From contig CAYMYI010000025.1 of the NCBI GenBank assembly GCA_964394585.1, forward strand, positions 1 through 42,993: a DNA stretch of 42,993 nt, written 5' to 3'. Positions within the stretch are counted from its first letter, which is position 1. Each line of letters begins with the position of its first letter. Positions 7,444 to 15,011 of the stretch are shown piece by piece. This stretch comes from CAYUJH01 sp964394585 (lineage in GTDB: Bacteria > Bacteroidota > Bacteroidia > Cytophagales > Flammeovirgaceae). The position numbers were made by a program, and so were the translations under genes. The notes under the pieces are model-generated. The model did no database searches and was not told where the DNA came from. It saw only the letters and a program-made list of their open reading frames with translations.

Positions 7444-9884
7444 GCATCCATCGGTTTTAAGGCATTGCCTGCAAGCCAGGTGCCCAGTACGCCAAGCAAC
7501 ACCACCGTGATGGAACTGAGCGGCATCAGAATAGCCGCCACTAAAGGCGAAAGTAGCCCTTGCACTGCAAATGCAAGCCCCACTAAGTTGTACAATAGCG
7601 AAAGAGTGAATCCACCGAGGACAATCCGAATGCAACGGCGAGCAAATTGAAAGAAGGCATCTAACTGACCAAACTGCTTTGCATTCAAAATACCATCGCA
7701 TGCTGGCGAAAACTGATTCACATCGTTAGAAATGGCAATGCCCACATCGCTTTGTTTGAGTGCACCAGCATCGTTTAGCCCATCGCCTACCATGCCTACT
7801 AAATTGCCCTGTGCCTGCAATTGCCGGATATATGCCATTTTTTGCGCAGGCAATTGCCGGAACAAAAGTGTTTCCCCTTCGGCAAATACCGCCGACAGAC
7901 GCTGGCGTTCGCCCTCGTGATCGCCAGATAGCAAAGCGAGTTGATAGCGCTTTCGCAAGTTAGCTAACAGGTTTTTCAGCCCTTTACGAATGGTCTGTTG
8001 GGTATAAAATGCCCCTACTGGCTTGCCTTCTATACTCACAAATGTTGCCGACTGAAAAGAGCGCTCTTGAGTTTCAGAAGGGGCTTTTGGGCTTACAAAG
8101 CTGGCTTTTCCTACTTTCACCAATTTCCCTTGAACATACCCTTGAATGCCCTGTCCGGTTACCTCGGCAAATTCGGATACGGGTTGTTTTTCACTTCCCT
8201 TGAGCGCTTGTACAATGGTTTGGCTCATCGGGTGAGTCGATTCGCTCACTAAGCTAAAAACAGCGTTTTGTGTGTCTTTATCGAGAGATTCCCCCTCAAA
8301 TTGCGCTTGAGCGGTTTCTCCTCCTTCGGTGAGCGTTCCGGTTTTATCAAACACAACCTTCGATAGTTTTGCCATCCGTTCGATTACCTGCGTATCTTTC
8401 ACATAAAAGCCAAAGCGTGCCAATATGCGCAAGGCATTCCCTAGGGTAAATGGCACATTTAACGCTAAAGCACAAGGGCAGGCAATAATGAGAACGGCAG
8501 TAAAAACATTGATCGCAGTCTCTACGCTTGTACTCCACCAAAATGCTGCAGCCACCGTAGCAATGCTGATGATGGCAAGGGTAAAATACTGGCTAATTTT
8601 TGAGGTGAGGTCGCCCAAAGCAAGGGTATCTTTTTCTTGAAATGCCTGCTCGTTCCACAAACGGGTGAGGTAACTCTGCGACACTTCTTTTTCGAGTACT
8701 AGCTCAATACGCCCGCCTTTTTGTCTACCTCCGGCATAGACTTTTTCCCCTTGTTGCAGCACCACTGGCTCCGACTCTCCGGTTACAAAGCTGTAGTCTA
8801 CCAAGGCATCGCCAGCGACTAGTACCGCATCGGCTGGTACTAGTTCACCATGCCGCAATACAATATGATCTTTCTTTTTAAGATTGGATAAAGGCGTAGT
8901 TTTCTCCTCTTCACCGTTTTTCACCAATACGGCAATCGGGAAGTAGGAACGGTAATCGCGTTCGAACGAGATTTGATTGAAGGTGGTTTGCTGAAACCAT
9001 CGCCCGGCTAATAGTAAAAAGACTAACGAGGCAAGCGAATCTAAATAGCCTGCTCCCGTATGGGTTACAATTTCGAAAACGCTACGCCCAAACAACGCCA
9101 GCATACCTAGCGAAATGGGCACGTCGATATTGAGGGTTTTGTGTTTGAGGGCTGCCACTGCTGACTGCCAATAGGGAGAGGCTCCATAAAAAAATACCGG
9201 CAGTGCTAGCAAAATGTTGAAATAGCCGAATACCTGCCCCCATGCCTCTGAAGTGCTATCAAGCCCTAAATACTCGGGGAAACTCAGTAACATGATGTTC
9301 CCAAAACAAAAGCCGGTGATGCCTAACCGAAGGAAAAAGCCTTTGGTTTGGGTAAAGGGCTTGGGGGCTTGGTCTTCTAAATCGTTCAGGCTAATCAGAG
9401 GTGCATAGCCTACTTTGGCAAGTAGCTCTGCGATGGCACGTAGCGTGATTGCCGCAGGCTTGTAGGTAATACTTACTTCTTTCCGTAAAAAATTAATCCG
9501 CGAATGTGTGATGCCATCGTGCAAAAGATGGAGTTTTTCGAGCAGCCATACGCACGAAGCACAATGCACTTGGGGCAAGTACAAAGTTACTTTGGCAATA
9601 GATCCATCGGTAAAATCGAGCAGTTTATCGGCAATTTGGGCATCGTCTAAAAAGGCGTACTTACCTTCTTCAATGCCTTCTTTCTGCGAAGCACCCGGTG
9701 TTTGGGTTACACAATAGTAATTTTCGAGACCGTTGGCGGCAATCACCTCGTACACCATTTGGCAACCGTGGCAGCAAAAATGCTTATCGCCTGAAGTAAT
9801 GGGGGTAGAAGGGCATTCTTCGCCGCAGTGGTCGCACGGTACCACGCCTTTTTGGGTTGGTTGTGAAGTTGCGATGTTATTCAA
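7440..9884 (-). CDS. ccoI: Copper-type P1B ATPase, CcoI/FixI family
   Basis: The 814-residue protein opens with a cysteine-rich metal-binding segment (CDHC at 17-20, CCHGC at 37-41). An HMA-like domain with CASC (108-111) follows, then membrane helices, the CPC ion motif (ACPCALALNVPF, ~469), the phosphorylation motif DKTGTLTEG (~513), the HP motif (STHPMS) and GDGLNDAGAL. This is the CcoI/FixI layout; these pumps export copper during assembly of cbb3-type cytochrome oxidase. No ccoNOP genes lie in the window. The only available start is TTG at 9884: a TAA stop at 9924-9926 precedes it in frame with no ATG between. An FNR-like palindrome sits upstream (9941-9954). The family is certain; the cbb3 link is inferred from subfamily motifs. 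Confidence 0.88.
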   Translation of the reverse strand: MNNIATSQPTQKGVVPCDHCGEECPSTPITSGDKHFCCHGCQMVYEVIAANGLENYYCVTQTPGASQKEGIEEGKYAFLDDAQIADKLLDFTDGSIAKVTLYLPQVHCASCVWLLEKLHLLHDGITHSRINFLRKEVSITYKPAAITLRAIAELLAKVGYAPLISLNDLEDQAPKPFTQTKGFFLRLGITGFCFGNIMLLSFPEYLGLDSTSEAWGQVFGYFNILLALPVFFYGASPYWQSAVAALKHKTLNIDVPISLGMLALFGRSVFEIVTHTGAGYLDSLASLVFLLLAGRWFQQTTFNQISFERDYRSYFPIAVLVKNGEEEKTTPLSNLKKKDHIVLRHGELVPADAVLVAGDALVDYSFVTGESEPVVLQQGEKVYAGGRQKGGRIELVLEKEVSQSYLTRLWNEQAFQEKDTLALGDLTSKISQYFTLAIISIATVAAAFWWSTSVETAINVFTAVLIIACPCALALNVPFTLGNALRILARFGFYVKDTQVIERMAKLSKVVFDKTGTLTEGGETAQAQFEGESLDKDTQNAVFSLVSESTHPMSQTIVQALKGSEKQPVSEFAEVTGQGIQGYVQGKLVKVGKASFVSPKAPSETQERSFQSATFVSIEGKPVGAFYTQQTIRKGLKNLLANLRKRYQLALLSGDHEGERQRLSAVFAEGETLLFRQLPAQKMAYIRQLQAQGNLVGMVGDGLNDAGALKQSDVGIAISNDVNQFSPACDGILNAKQFGQLDAFFQFARRCIRIVLGGFTLSLLYNLVGLAFAVQGLLSPLVAAILMPLSSITVVLLGVLGTWLAGNALKPMDA

Positions 9885-9909
9885 AGTAGTTGAGTGTTTA
9901 AGTTCCTTA

Positions 9910-9917
9910 CAAAAGAA
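9910..9917 (-). promoter_or_regulatory. Candidate -7 promoter element for the copper ATPase
   Basis: On the minus strand this reads TTCTTTTG, one mismatch from the Bacteroidota -7 consensus TAnnTTTG. Transcription would start near 9904, about 20 nt before the TTG start, placing the FNR-like box centre about 43 bp upstream of that start. The fit to class II Crp/Fnr geometry supports it. Confidence 0.35.
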
Positions 9918-9940
9918 GGAAGTTTACTCGCTTCTATCCA

Positions 9941-9954
9941 ATGATTTAAATCAT
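9941..9954. promoter_or_regulatory. FNR/CRP-type palindrome upstream of ccoI
   Basis: ATGATTTAAATCAT is a perfect 14-bp palindrome. Its core TGAT-N4-ATCA is identical to the core of FNR/ANR/FixK sites (TTGAT-N4-ATCAA); only the outermost bases differ. It lies 57-70 bp upstream of the ccoI start. CcoI/FixI pumps are classic members of oxygen-regulated FNR/FixK regulons, so an oxygen-responsive Crp/Fnr regulator is inferred. Confidence 0.5.
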
Positions 9955-9990
9955 CGGCATGGCAATACATAGAACGCGAAAGCTAAAAGG

Positions 9991-10857
9991 CTAAGCGTTG
10001 GAGGCGCGTTCCTTATCGGGGCTAGTTTGTTTTTCTATGCCGTAAGGGGTAGTTATTTTTTTCAGTTGGCGGGTTTCTTTTCGAATGCGTAAGTTACGCT
10101 CCAACGATTCTTTCGTTTTATACCCTCGAGCATGGTCTAGGTGGATACAAATGGCACGATGCCGAATCTGTTTCCCTTTCACGCCCATATTTTCGAGCCG
10201 CTCTCCAATTTCGCGGTCAGGTCCCCCGTATTGCATGCGTTCGTCGTACCCGTTTACTGCCACTAAATCTTTTTTCCAAGCCGAGGTATTGCAATTATTA
10301 AAGGTTGCGCCGGCAGGGGTAACGGTATCTAAAAATTTCCCCCACGACTCAGACGCGGAAAGCTTGCGCAATTGCGAACTACCCGTAAGCCCTTGTGCCT
10401 TCAGCCAAGTTGGGTCGAAGCAGCGCTGTGCTGCGATATCTTGCTCTGAAATAGCCTGGCTTAGTTGCATCGGCAGCTTGCAGTATCCTCCAGAAAGAAA
10501 GCGCCCTACTTCAACATGCTTTACATGGGTTTCGAGAAAATCGTTGCGGGGGATGCAATCACCATCGGTGAATAAAATATATTCGTACTTGGCTTCTACA
10601 ATGGCAACGTTAAGAATCGTTTGCCTACGATAGCCCTGGTCTTCGTGCCAAAGGTGGCGCAAATCGAGCCTACCTTTTTTCTGAAAGCGTTCGATGAGTT
10701 GGCGTGTTTCATCGGTAGAGCCATCGTCGGCTACAATCACTTCAAAATGAGGGTAGGTTTGCTGCTCGTAGCCCCATAGTACTTTTTCGAGCCAATCGGG
10801 CTTATTGTACGTAGCGATGATAACGCTAATGTTTAATGGATTTTCTTCGTTTTGCAT
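9991..10857 (-). CDS. Family 2 glycosyltransferase with galactosyltransferase-like C-terminus
   Basis: The 288-residue cytoplasmic GT-A protein has the N-terminal motif ISVIIATYNKPDWLEKVL, nucleotide-sugar aspartates in VIVADDGSTDET (~40-50), the acceptor signature GYRRQTILNVAI (~82-93) and the metal-binding FTDGDC (~102-107). These resemble chondroitin-synthase-like (KfoC-type) GT2 enzymes with a galactosyltransferase C-terminal domain. Its 5' end overlaps the upstream glycosyltransferase gene by 32 bp, so the two are co-transcribed and probably act on the same LPS or surface glycan. Sugar specificity cannot be read from sequence. Confidence 0.82.
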   Translation of the reverse strand: MQNEENPLNISVIIATYNKPDWLEKVLWGYEQQTYPHFEVIVADDGSTDETRQLIERFQKKGRLDLRHLWHEDQGYRRQTILNVAIVEAKYEYILFTDGDCIPRNDFLETHVKHVEVGRFLSGGYCKLPMQLSQAISEQDIAAQRCFDPTWLKAQGLTGSSQLRKLSASESWGKFLDTVTPAGATFNNCNTSAWKKDLVAVNGYDERMQYGGPDREIGERLENMGVKGKQIRHRAICIHLDHARGYKTKESLERNLRIRKETRQLKKITTPYGIEKQTSPDKERASNA

Positions 10858-11614
10858 ATCGGTTCAGTTCCCAAAGTCGGAGGTATTTTAACACATTTAC
10901 ATACGCTGCCATTGCACTAAAAATAAAGCCATAATAACCATCTAAAAAACCTAAGCGGAAAATATAACGCTTCACAAATTTGAACAGAGGCCCTACCAAC
11001 ACGTGCACCAATAACGATACACGCTTCCCTTTTTTGTGCTTTGCTTTGGCGGCAATGAGTGCAAATTTAGTTACCTGCTGAAAATGTTCGGCTAAGTCGG
11101 CATAAGCATAGTGCAAAATATCACCTTTTAGCTGGGTAATACTACCACTCTGAACAAGCACTTTATCGTGGGGGTTCTCTCCGCCCCATTCGCCTTTAGT
11201 GCGATTCCACAAACGCACTTTTGCATCGGGATACCAACTGTGTTTCAACCATTTACCGCAGTAGTTATTCAGCCGATTGAACCGATAGCCGTCGGCTTGC
11301 CAATGCTTTTTTACACTGGCAATGGAAGCAAGCATTGTTTCGGAAACGCGCTCGTCGGCATCGAGAGAAAGTATATAATCGTAAGCGGCTTGCTGCATCG
11401 CATAGTTTTTTTGTTGAATGTGCCCTTTGAAAGGATGTTTCAACACACGGGCTCCGAGCGATTCGGCAATTTCAACTGTGCGGTCGGTAGAAAACGAATC
11501 GACTACCAGTACCTCATCTACAATGGGCTGCATAGAGCGGATACACTCGGCAATATGCCATTCTTCGTTGTAGGTGATAATAACGCCAGAAATTTGAACA
11601 GCAGAAGTACTCAA
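10826..11614 (-). CDS. WaaE/KdtX-like family 2 glycosyltransferase (LPS core)
   Basis: The 262-residue protein contains ISGVIITYNEEWHIAECIRS, DEVLVVDSFSTDRTVEIAES and LSLDADERVSE, the signature blocks of WaaE/KdtX-type enzymes that add a sugar to the inner LPS core. The C-terminal third has hydrophobic and basic stretches (FKFVKRYIFRLGFLDGYYGF) usual for this family and suggests membrane association. The start appears to be TTG at 11614: an in-frame TAA lies four codons upstream with no ATG between. The gene overlaps the downstream glycosyltransferase by 32 bp. Confidence 0.82.
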   Translation of the reverse strand: MSTSAVQISGVIITYNEEWHIAECIRSMQPIVDEVLVVDSFSTDRTVEIAESLGARVLKHPFKGHIQQKNYAMQQAAYDYILSLDADERVSETMLASIASVKKHWQADGYRFNRLNNYCGKWLKHSWYPDAKVRLWNRTKGEWGGENPHDKVLVQSGSITQLKGDILHYAYADLAEHFQQVTKFALIAAKAKHKKGKRVSLLVHVLVGPLFKFVKRYIFRLGFLDGYYGFIFSAMAAYVNVLKYLRLWELNRYAKRRKSIKH

Positions 11615-11761
11615 AAGATTTTTTTATTTTAATGATAGTAGGAATACAAAATTAAGCAATCCTGAAAGTTCGTTGATATGCCATCATAAATGATTTCTTC
11701 AAAAATCAGTAACGGTTGGTGTTATCTTCTGCCTATGGCTATCTACTTTAATTAATGATTT
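11615..11761. other. Spacer between two glycosyltransferase genes
   Basis: This 147-bp AT-rich region separates the 12736-11762 and 11614-9991 units. No gene, clear hairpin or consensus promoter was found, although transcription of the downstream pair may start here. Confidence 0.4.
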
Positions 11762-12736
11762 TCATGATGGCGAACTATCCGGTATTTTCACATGTGCCAC
11801 GAAAGCCGGTTGTACATCGGGGTGGCCTTTTTGGCTATCGGGATAATGGCCCTGTTGAATTGCTTCTAAAATCAATGGCAACTTTTGTTTGAACTCCTCG
11901 CCCCTTGCCGGGTGAAGCGCCCAAAGCCCTGTATTCTTTCCTTTAAAACTGAGCACCCACCATTGTTTGCGTTTCAGCAGCGAAGAAATCGTTCCCTCCG
12001 GAAAGCGATATGGTGGATTGCCTTTCCACAAAGCTTTCACGAAGTGGTCAACGTTGGGCAATTCAATACGAGAAAGCCCTTTCAACTTGTTTCGATTAAA
12101 AAAGAAAATACGTGTTGAAAAATCGTTATACAAAAAAGAGTACGGTTGTTTCCACGGCTTTATGGGGTTATAGCGTTTGGGGTGGCTCATTTTAATTTCG
12201 CTGATATCGCCCGTATCGGTAGGAGGCCCTAATAAAGGCGCACAGGCAAATATGGTAGCATCGCTCTGCATTGCCTCCACGGCTTCCTTAAACCAAGTAG
12301 TTGCATCGCCCACAATCATCATATCGGCATCCAAGTGCAAAATAAAATCGTGTTGCGCCCTATACAGTCCAAAGTAATACGAATAAAAAGGCCCTCCTCG
12401 GAAATCTTTCAACGGTATTGTGTGGTTTTTCCCTAGAAAATACCGTCCAATTTCTTTCCGCATCGCATCGGTATAAATCATTTTATCAACCGTAAAGTTT
12501 GTTTGCGAGAACGACGGCTTGATTTCTTTCTCGATAAACTCTTCTAAGAGTGCTAAGTGTTTATTCCACAGCTCTTCCGACAACCGTGAACCTTTCACTC
12601 GGCGCGTATCGAGGGTAAGCAGCACTTCGTTGCAATGGTGGGCAAATACGCTCAATTGATGTGGTAGCGTATGGCATACCATGGGGTAGTCAACCGGTGC
12701 TAAATTGATTTGAAGGGTAATCGCTGGTTGGTTCAT
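11762..12736 (-). CDS. Putative GT-A fold glycosyltransferase
   Basis: From the preferred ATG at 12736 the protein has 324 residues. It starts with conserved-looking sequence (ITLQINLAPVDYPM) and contains a nucleotide-sugar/metal motif FILHLDADMMIVGDA. A tryptophan- and aromatic-rich C-terminal half follows, with no membrane helix. A longer ATG start at 12790 adds 18 residues but leaves only 14 bp to the divergent gene at 12805, so it is less likely. The DAD motif and its place among glycosyltransferases suggest a sugar transferase acting on the same surface glycan. I do not recognise a specific family, and the sugar donor is unknown. Confidence 0.6.
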   Translation of the reverse strand: MNQPAITLQINLAPVDYPMVCHTLPHQLSVFAHHCNEVLLTLDTRRVKGSRLSEELWNKHLALLEEFIEKEIKPSFSQTNFTVDKMIYTDAMRKEIGRYFLGKNHTIPLKDFRGGPFYSYYFGLYRAQHDFILHLDADMMIVGDATTWFKEAVEAMQSDATIFACAPLLGPPTDTGDISEIKMSHPKRYNPIKPWKQPYSFLYNDFSTRIFFFNRNKLKGLSRIELPNVDHFVKALWKGNPPYRFPEGTISSLLKRKQWWVLSFKGKNTGLWALHPARGEEFKQKLPLILEAIQQGHYPDSQKGHPDVQPAFVAHVKIPDSSPS

Positions 12737-12804
12737 AGTATGTTTTTTAATATTTTTAGCAATACACTGCGAAACTACAACTATTCTCATTTTACTTCTT
12801 TATA

Positions 12805-14241
12805 ATGTCAAAAGCCTTTTTGAGTCGTCCAACACTTTTCCACTTTTTACTGCTTTCACTTTCAACAAGGTTTGTACTTTTATTTGCGATAGACATTAAC
12901 CACGACCAGGCTACCTACCTCGTCATTGCCAACGAATGGTTAAAAGGTCGCCTTCCCTTTGTTGATTACCTCGATATAAAACCCCTCGGTATTTATGCCA
13001 TTTTTGCTGCGCTGATAGCCATTTTTGGGCAATCGCTCATTGCTATTCGGTTGTGTACGGTGCTTACCGTAGCGGCTACCGGCTACTTTTTGTACCGAGC
13101 AAAAAAAGCGCAAGGGGCACGTACTAGCACCGCTTTTTTTACCGGCGGATTCTACTGTGTGATACTGGCTACTAATTTTTGGGGTTGGACAGGCAACGTA
13201 GAACTTTACTTCAACCTATTTACGAGTGCAGCCCTCTTTCTGCTCCTTTGGAAAACCAATTTTATTACAGCATTTTATATAGGCTTGCTAATGGGCTGTG
13301 GGTTTAATGTAAAATACAGCGTGCTGTTCGATACTGCCGCTTTTAGCTTGTTTTTATTAACGATACCTTCCGTACAGCTCATCAAAAAGATAAAGATGGT
13401 GATGCTGATAGGCATTGGCATGTTACTGCCTTTCGGCGTGGCAAACCTGTATTATTGGTTGCATGGGCAGTACGATGCCTTTTGGTATGCTTCATTTGTG
13501 TTACCCTCGCGGTATCAAATCTCATCAACACTAGAAGAAAAAACCACGTTTATTATCAGTTTCTACGCCTATTTTTTGCCCATCACCTTATTATGGATAG
13601 CTGGGCTGTGGCATCGGTTCGTACGGCAAAAAGCCAACCTACAAGCATGGGTGCTTTATGTAGTATGGCCCGCTTTAGTATGGATTATCATTCTAGCGCC
13701 GGGGAAACTCTCAGACCACTACTACATGCAAGCAGTGCTTCCATTCTGCTTTGCAGGGTTCGATTCTTTGGGGACTATCGCACCCGAAAGCAAACTATTC
13801 CGCCGCCTAAAAATCAGCCTTGCGGGGTTGTTGGTAGTTGCAATGCTCACCGGTGTGGTTGTTCAGTATCTCACTATTTTTACTTTTTCGAATGTGAGTG
13901 CTAAAAATGCAAATTTGCACCATGCCACAGCACATCTAACCTCTAATCTTTCTTCTTCCGATGTGCTCTACACACGCCGCATGATTCTGCATTTTTTATT
14001 TGATATTTCGCCGATACAGCGATACGTACACCCGACCCTGTTCACCGACCAAATTTACCGCGATATGTTCGATGTAGACGTGGGAACATCATTCCAACAA
14101 ATTAAAGATGCCAAGCCCAAATACTTATTTTGTACCCTTGTCGATTTCCCCTTGCTGCAGCAATACGCTGAAACGCATTACCAAAAAGTAGCCGAATACA
14201 AAAATGGCGATACGCTGTGGGAGCGGAAGCCCGAAAAGTAA
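12805..14241 (+). CDS. Integral-membrane glycosyltransferase, family 39 (ArnT/PMT-like)
   Basis: The 478-residue protein has about ten membrane helices. Its first periplasmic loop contains the acidic catalytic-type motif DINHDQATY and the block GRLPFVDYLDIKPLGIYA (~48-65). Both are typical of GT39/PMT-like enzymes that take sugar from a polyprenyl-phosphate donor and act on lipid A, glycans or proteins in the periplasm. The C-terminal soluble part (~375-478) is common in the family. It is divergent from the glycosyltransferase at 12736 and ends 4 bp before the convergent thioesterase. Donor and acceptor are unknown. A dolichyl-phosphate-mannosyltransferase-like enzyme (35176-35970) elsewhere in the window could make such a donor, but that link is speculative. 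Confidence 0.78.
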   Translation: MSKAFLSRPTLFHFLLLSLSTRFVLLFAIDINHDQATYLVIANEWLKGRLPFVDYLDIKPLGIYAIFAALIAIFGQSLIAIRLCTVLTVAATGYFLYRAKKAQGARTSTAFFTGGFYCVILATNFWGWTGNVELYFNLFTSAALFLLLWKTNFITAFYIGLLMGCGFNVKYSVLFDTAAFSLFLLTIPSVQLIKKIKMVMLIGIGMLLPFGVANLYYWLHGQYDAFWYASFVLPSRYQISSTLEEKTTFIISFYAYFLPITLLWIAGLWHRFVRQKANLQAWVLYVVWPALVWIIILAPGKLSDHYYMQAVLPFCFAGFDSLGTIAPESKLFRRLKISLAGLLVVAMLTGVVVQYLTIFTFSNVSAKNANLHHATAHLTSNLSSSDVLYTRRMILHFLFDISPIQRYVHPTLFTDQIYRDMFDVDVGTSFQQIKDAKPKYLFCTLVDFPLLQQYAETHYQKVAEYKNGDTLWERKPEK

Positions 14242-14245
14242 GCAC

Positions 14246-14671
14246 TCACGCTAGCGGAAACAATAGCTCTTCAAGCCGCTCTTTTGCATCTGCCGAAAGC
14301 GGTTTACTTTTCCCGGAGCTATTTTCTACTTGCACAATCACAGTTTCTGCCTCTGCTACACATTCGCCATGCTGAAAAAGCCGTTGGTACATTCTCAAAG
14401 AGCTATTCCCGATTTTTAAAATACCTGTACCTATTTCAACCCTGCCCGGCCAATTAATTTCCTTCAGAAAGTTGAGTTGTAGCGAGGCAATCACGAAGCT
14501 GGTTTGCTCAGTAACCAGTGGGGGTTGAAGGTTGTACAGGAAGTCGACTCTACCCGACTCCAAAAATGAAGAGAACACTGCATTATTCACATGACCTTGC
14601 CGGTCGGTATCGCCATAACGTATGGTATCGAACGTTTGCGGAGGGAAATCGGCATATGCTAAAGTTCTCAT
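14246..14671 (-). CDS. Acyl-CoA thioesterase, 4HBT hotdog family
   Basis: The 141-residue protein has the 4-hydroxybenzoyl-CoA thioesterase signature DTIRYGDTDRQGHVNNAVFS with the catalytic Asp in GDTD (~23), followed by FLESGRVDFL. Length and motif fit the YbgC/FadM-like group, which hydrolyses acyl-CoA esters in the cytoplasm. The substrate is unknown. It is convergent with the GT39 gene with a 4-bp gap. Confidence 0.85.
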   Translation of the reverse strand: MRTLAYADFPPQTFDTIRYGDTDRQGHVNNAVFSSFLESGRVDFLYNLQPPLVTEQTSFVIASLQLNFLKEINWPGRVEIGTGILKIGNSSLRMYQRLFQHGECVAEAETVIVQVENSSGKSKPLSADAKERLEELLFPLA

Positions 14672-15011
14672 GGTTTTTTAGTTGATGATGTAGCTCAAAA
14701 AGAAATATTGTAAAACGTAGGTAGTGTGAGGAGTTCCTTAGATAACAGAATTGATTATCAAACACTTAAAATTCTAACTATCTACAATCAATTGGTGAAG
14801 AAACTTTCCTATTCTACAAATGAAGGATAAAATTCTTTGGAAAACCGAAAGAATCCATGCCCCTACGCAACTTTTTGCTTATCGACTTATCCTGAAATCG
14901 TTGTATTTTGGTAAGATGCTATTTTCAATTCTTAGAAGTTAGTAACTTCTCTCCCTTGAACTAAAACCACAACGCTCGATTAAATATCCACATAGTTCGT
15001 ACTTTTCAACC
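14672..15011. other. Divergent intergenic region with an 8-1-8 palindrome
   Basis: 340 bp separate the thioesterase (minus) and the secreted metallopeptidase (plus). No gene fits. A TATTTTG run at 14904-14910 may be a -7 element for the plus-strand gene, and the palindrome at 14934-14950 follows it. An 11-bp TTGAT-T-ATCAA repeat is also present near 14755. Confidence 0.45.
14934..14950. promoter_or_regulatory. 8-1-8 palindrome in the leader of the metallopeptidase/barrel gene
   Basis: AGAAGTTAGTAACTTCT is a perfect 8-bp inverted repeat around one central base. It ends 61 bp before the ATG at 15012 and begins about 24 bp after a TATTTTG promoter-like run. It could be a dimeric repressor operator; the regulator is unknown. 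Confidence 0.4.

Noticed and set aside
12737..12790. Earlier ATG for the GT-A protein
   Set aside because: It would leave 14 bp to the divergent GT39 gene and adds residues unlike the family core; 12736 is preferred.
14753..14763. TTGAT-T-ATCAA palindrome as an FNR box
   Set aside because: Spacing between half-sites is one base instead of four, so it does not fit the Crp/Fnr site.
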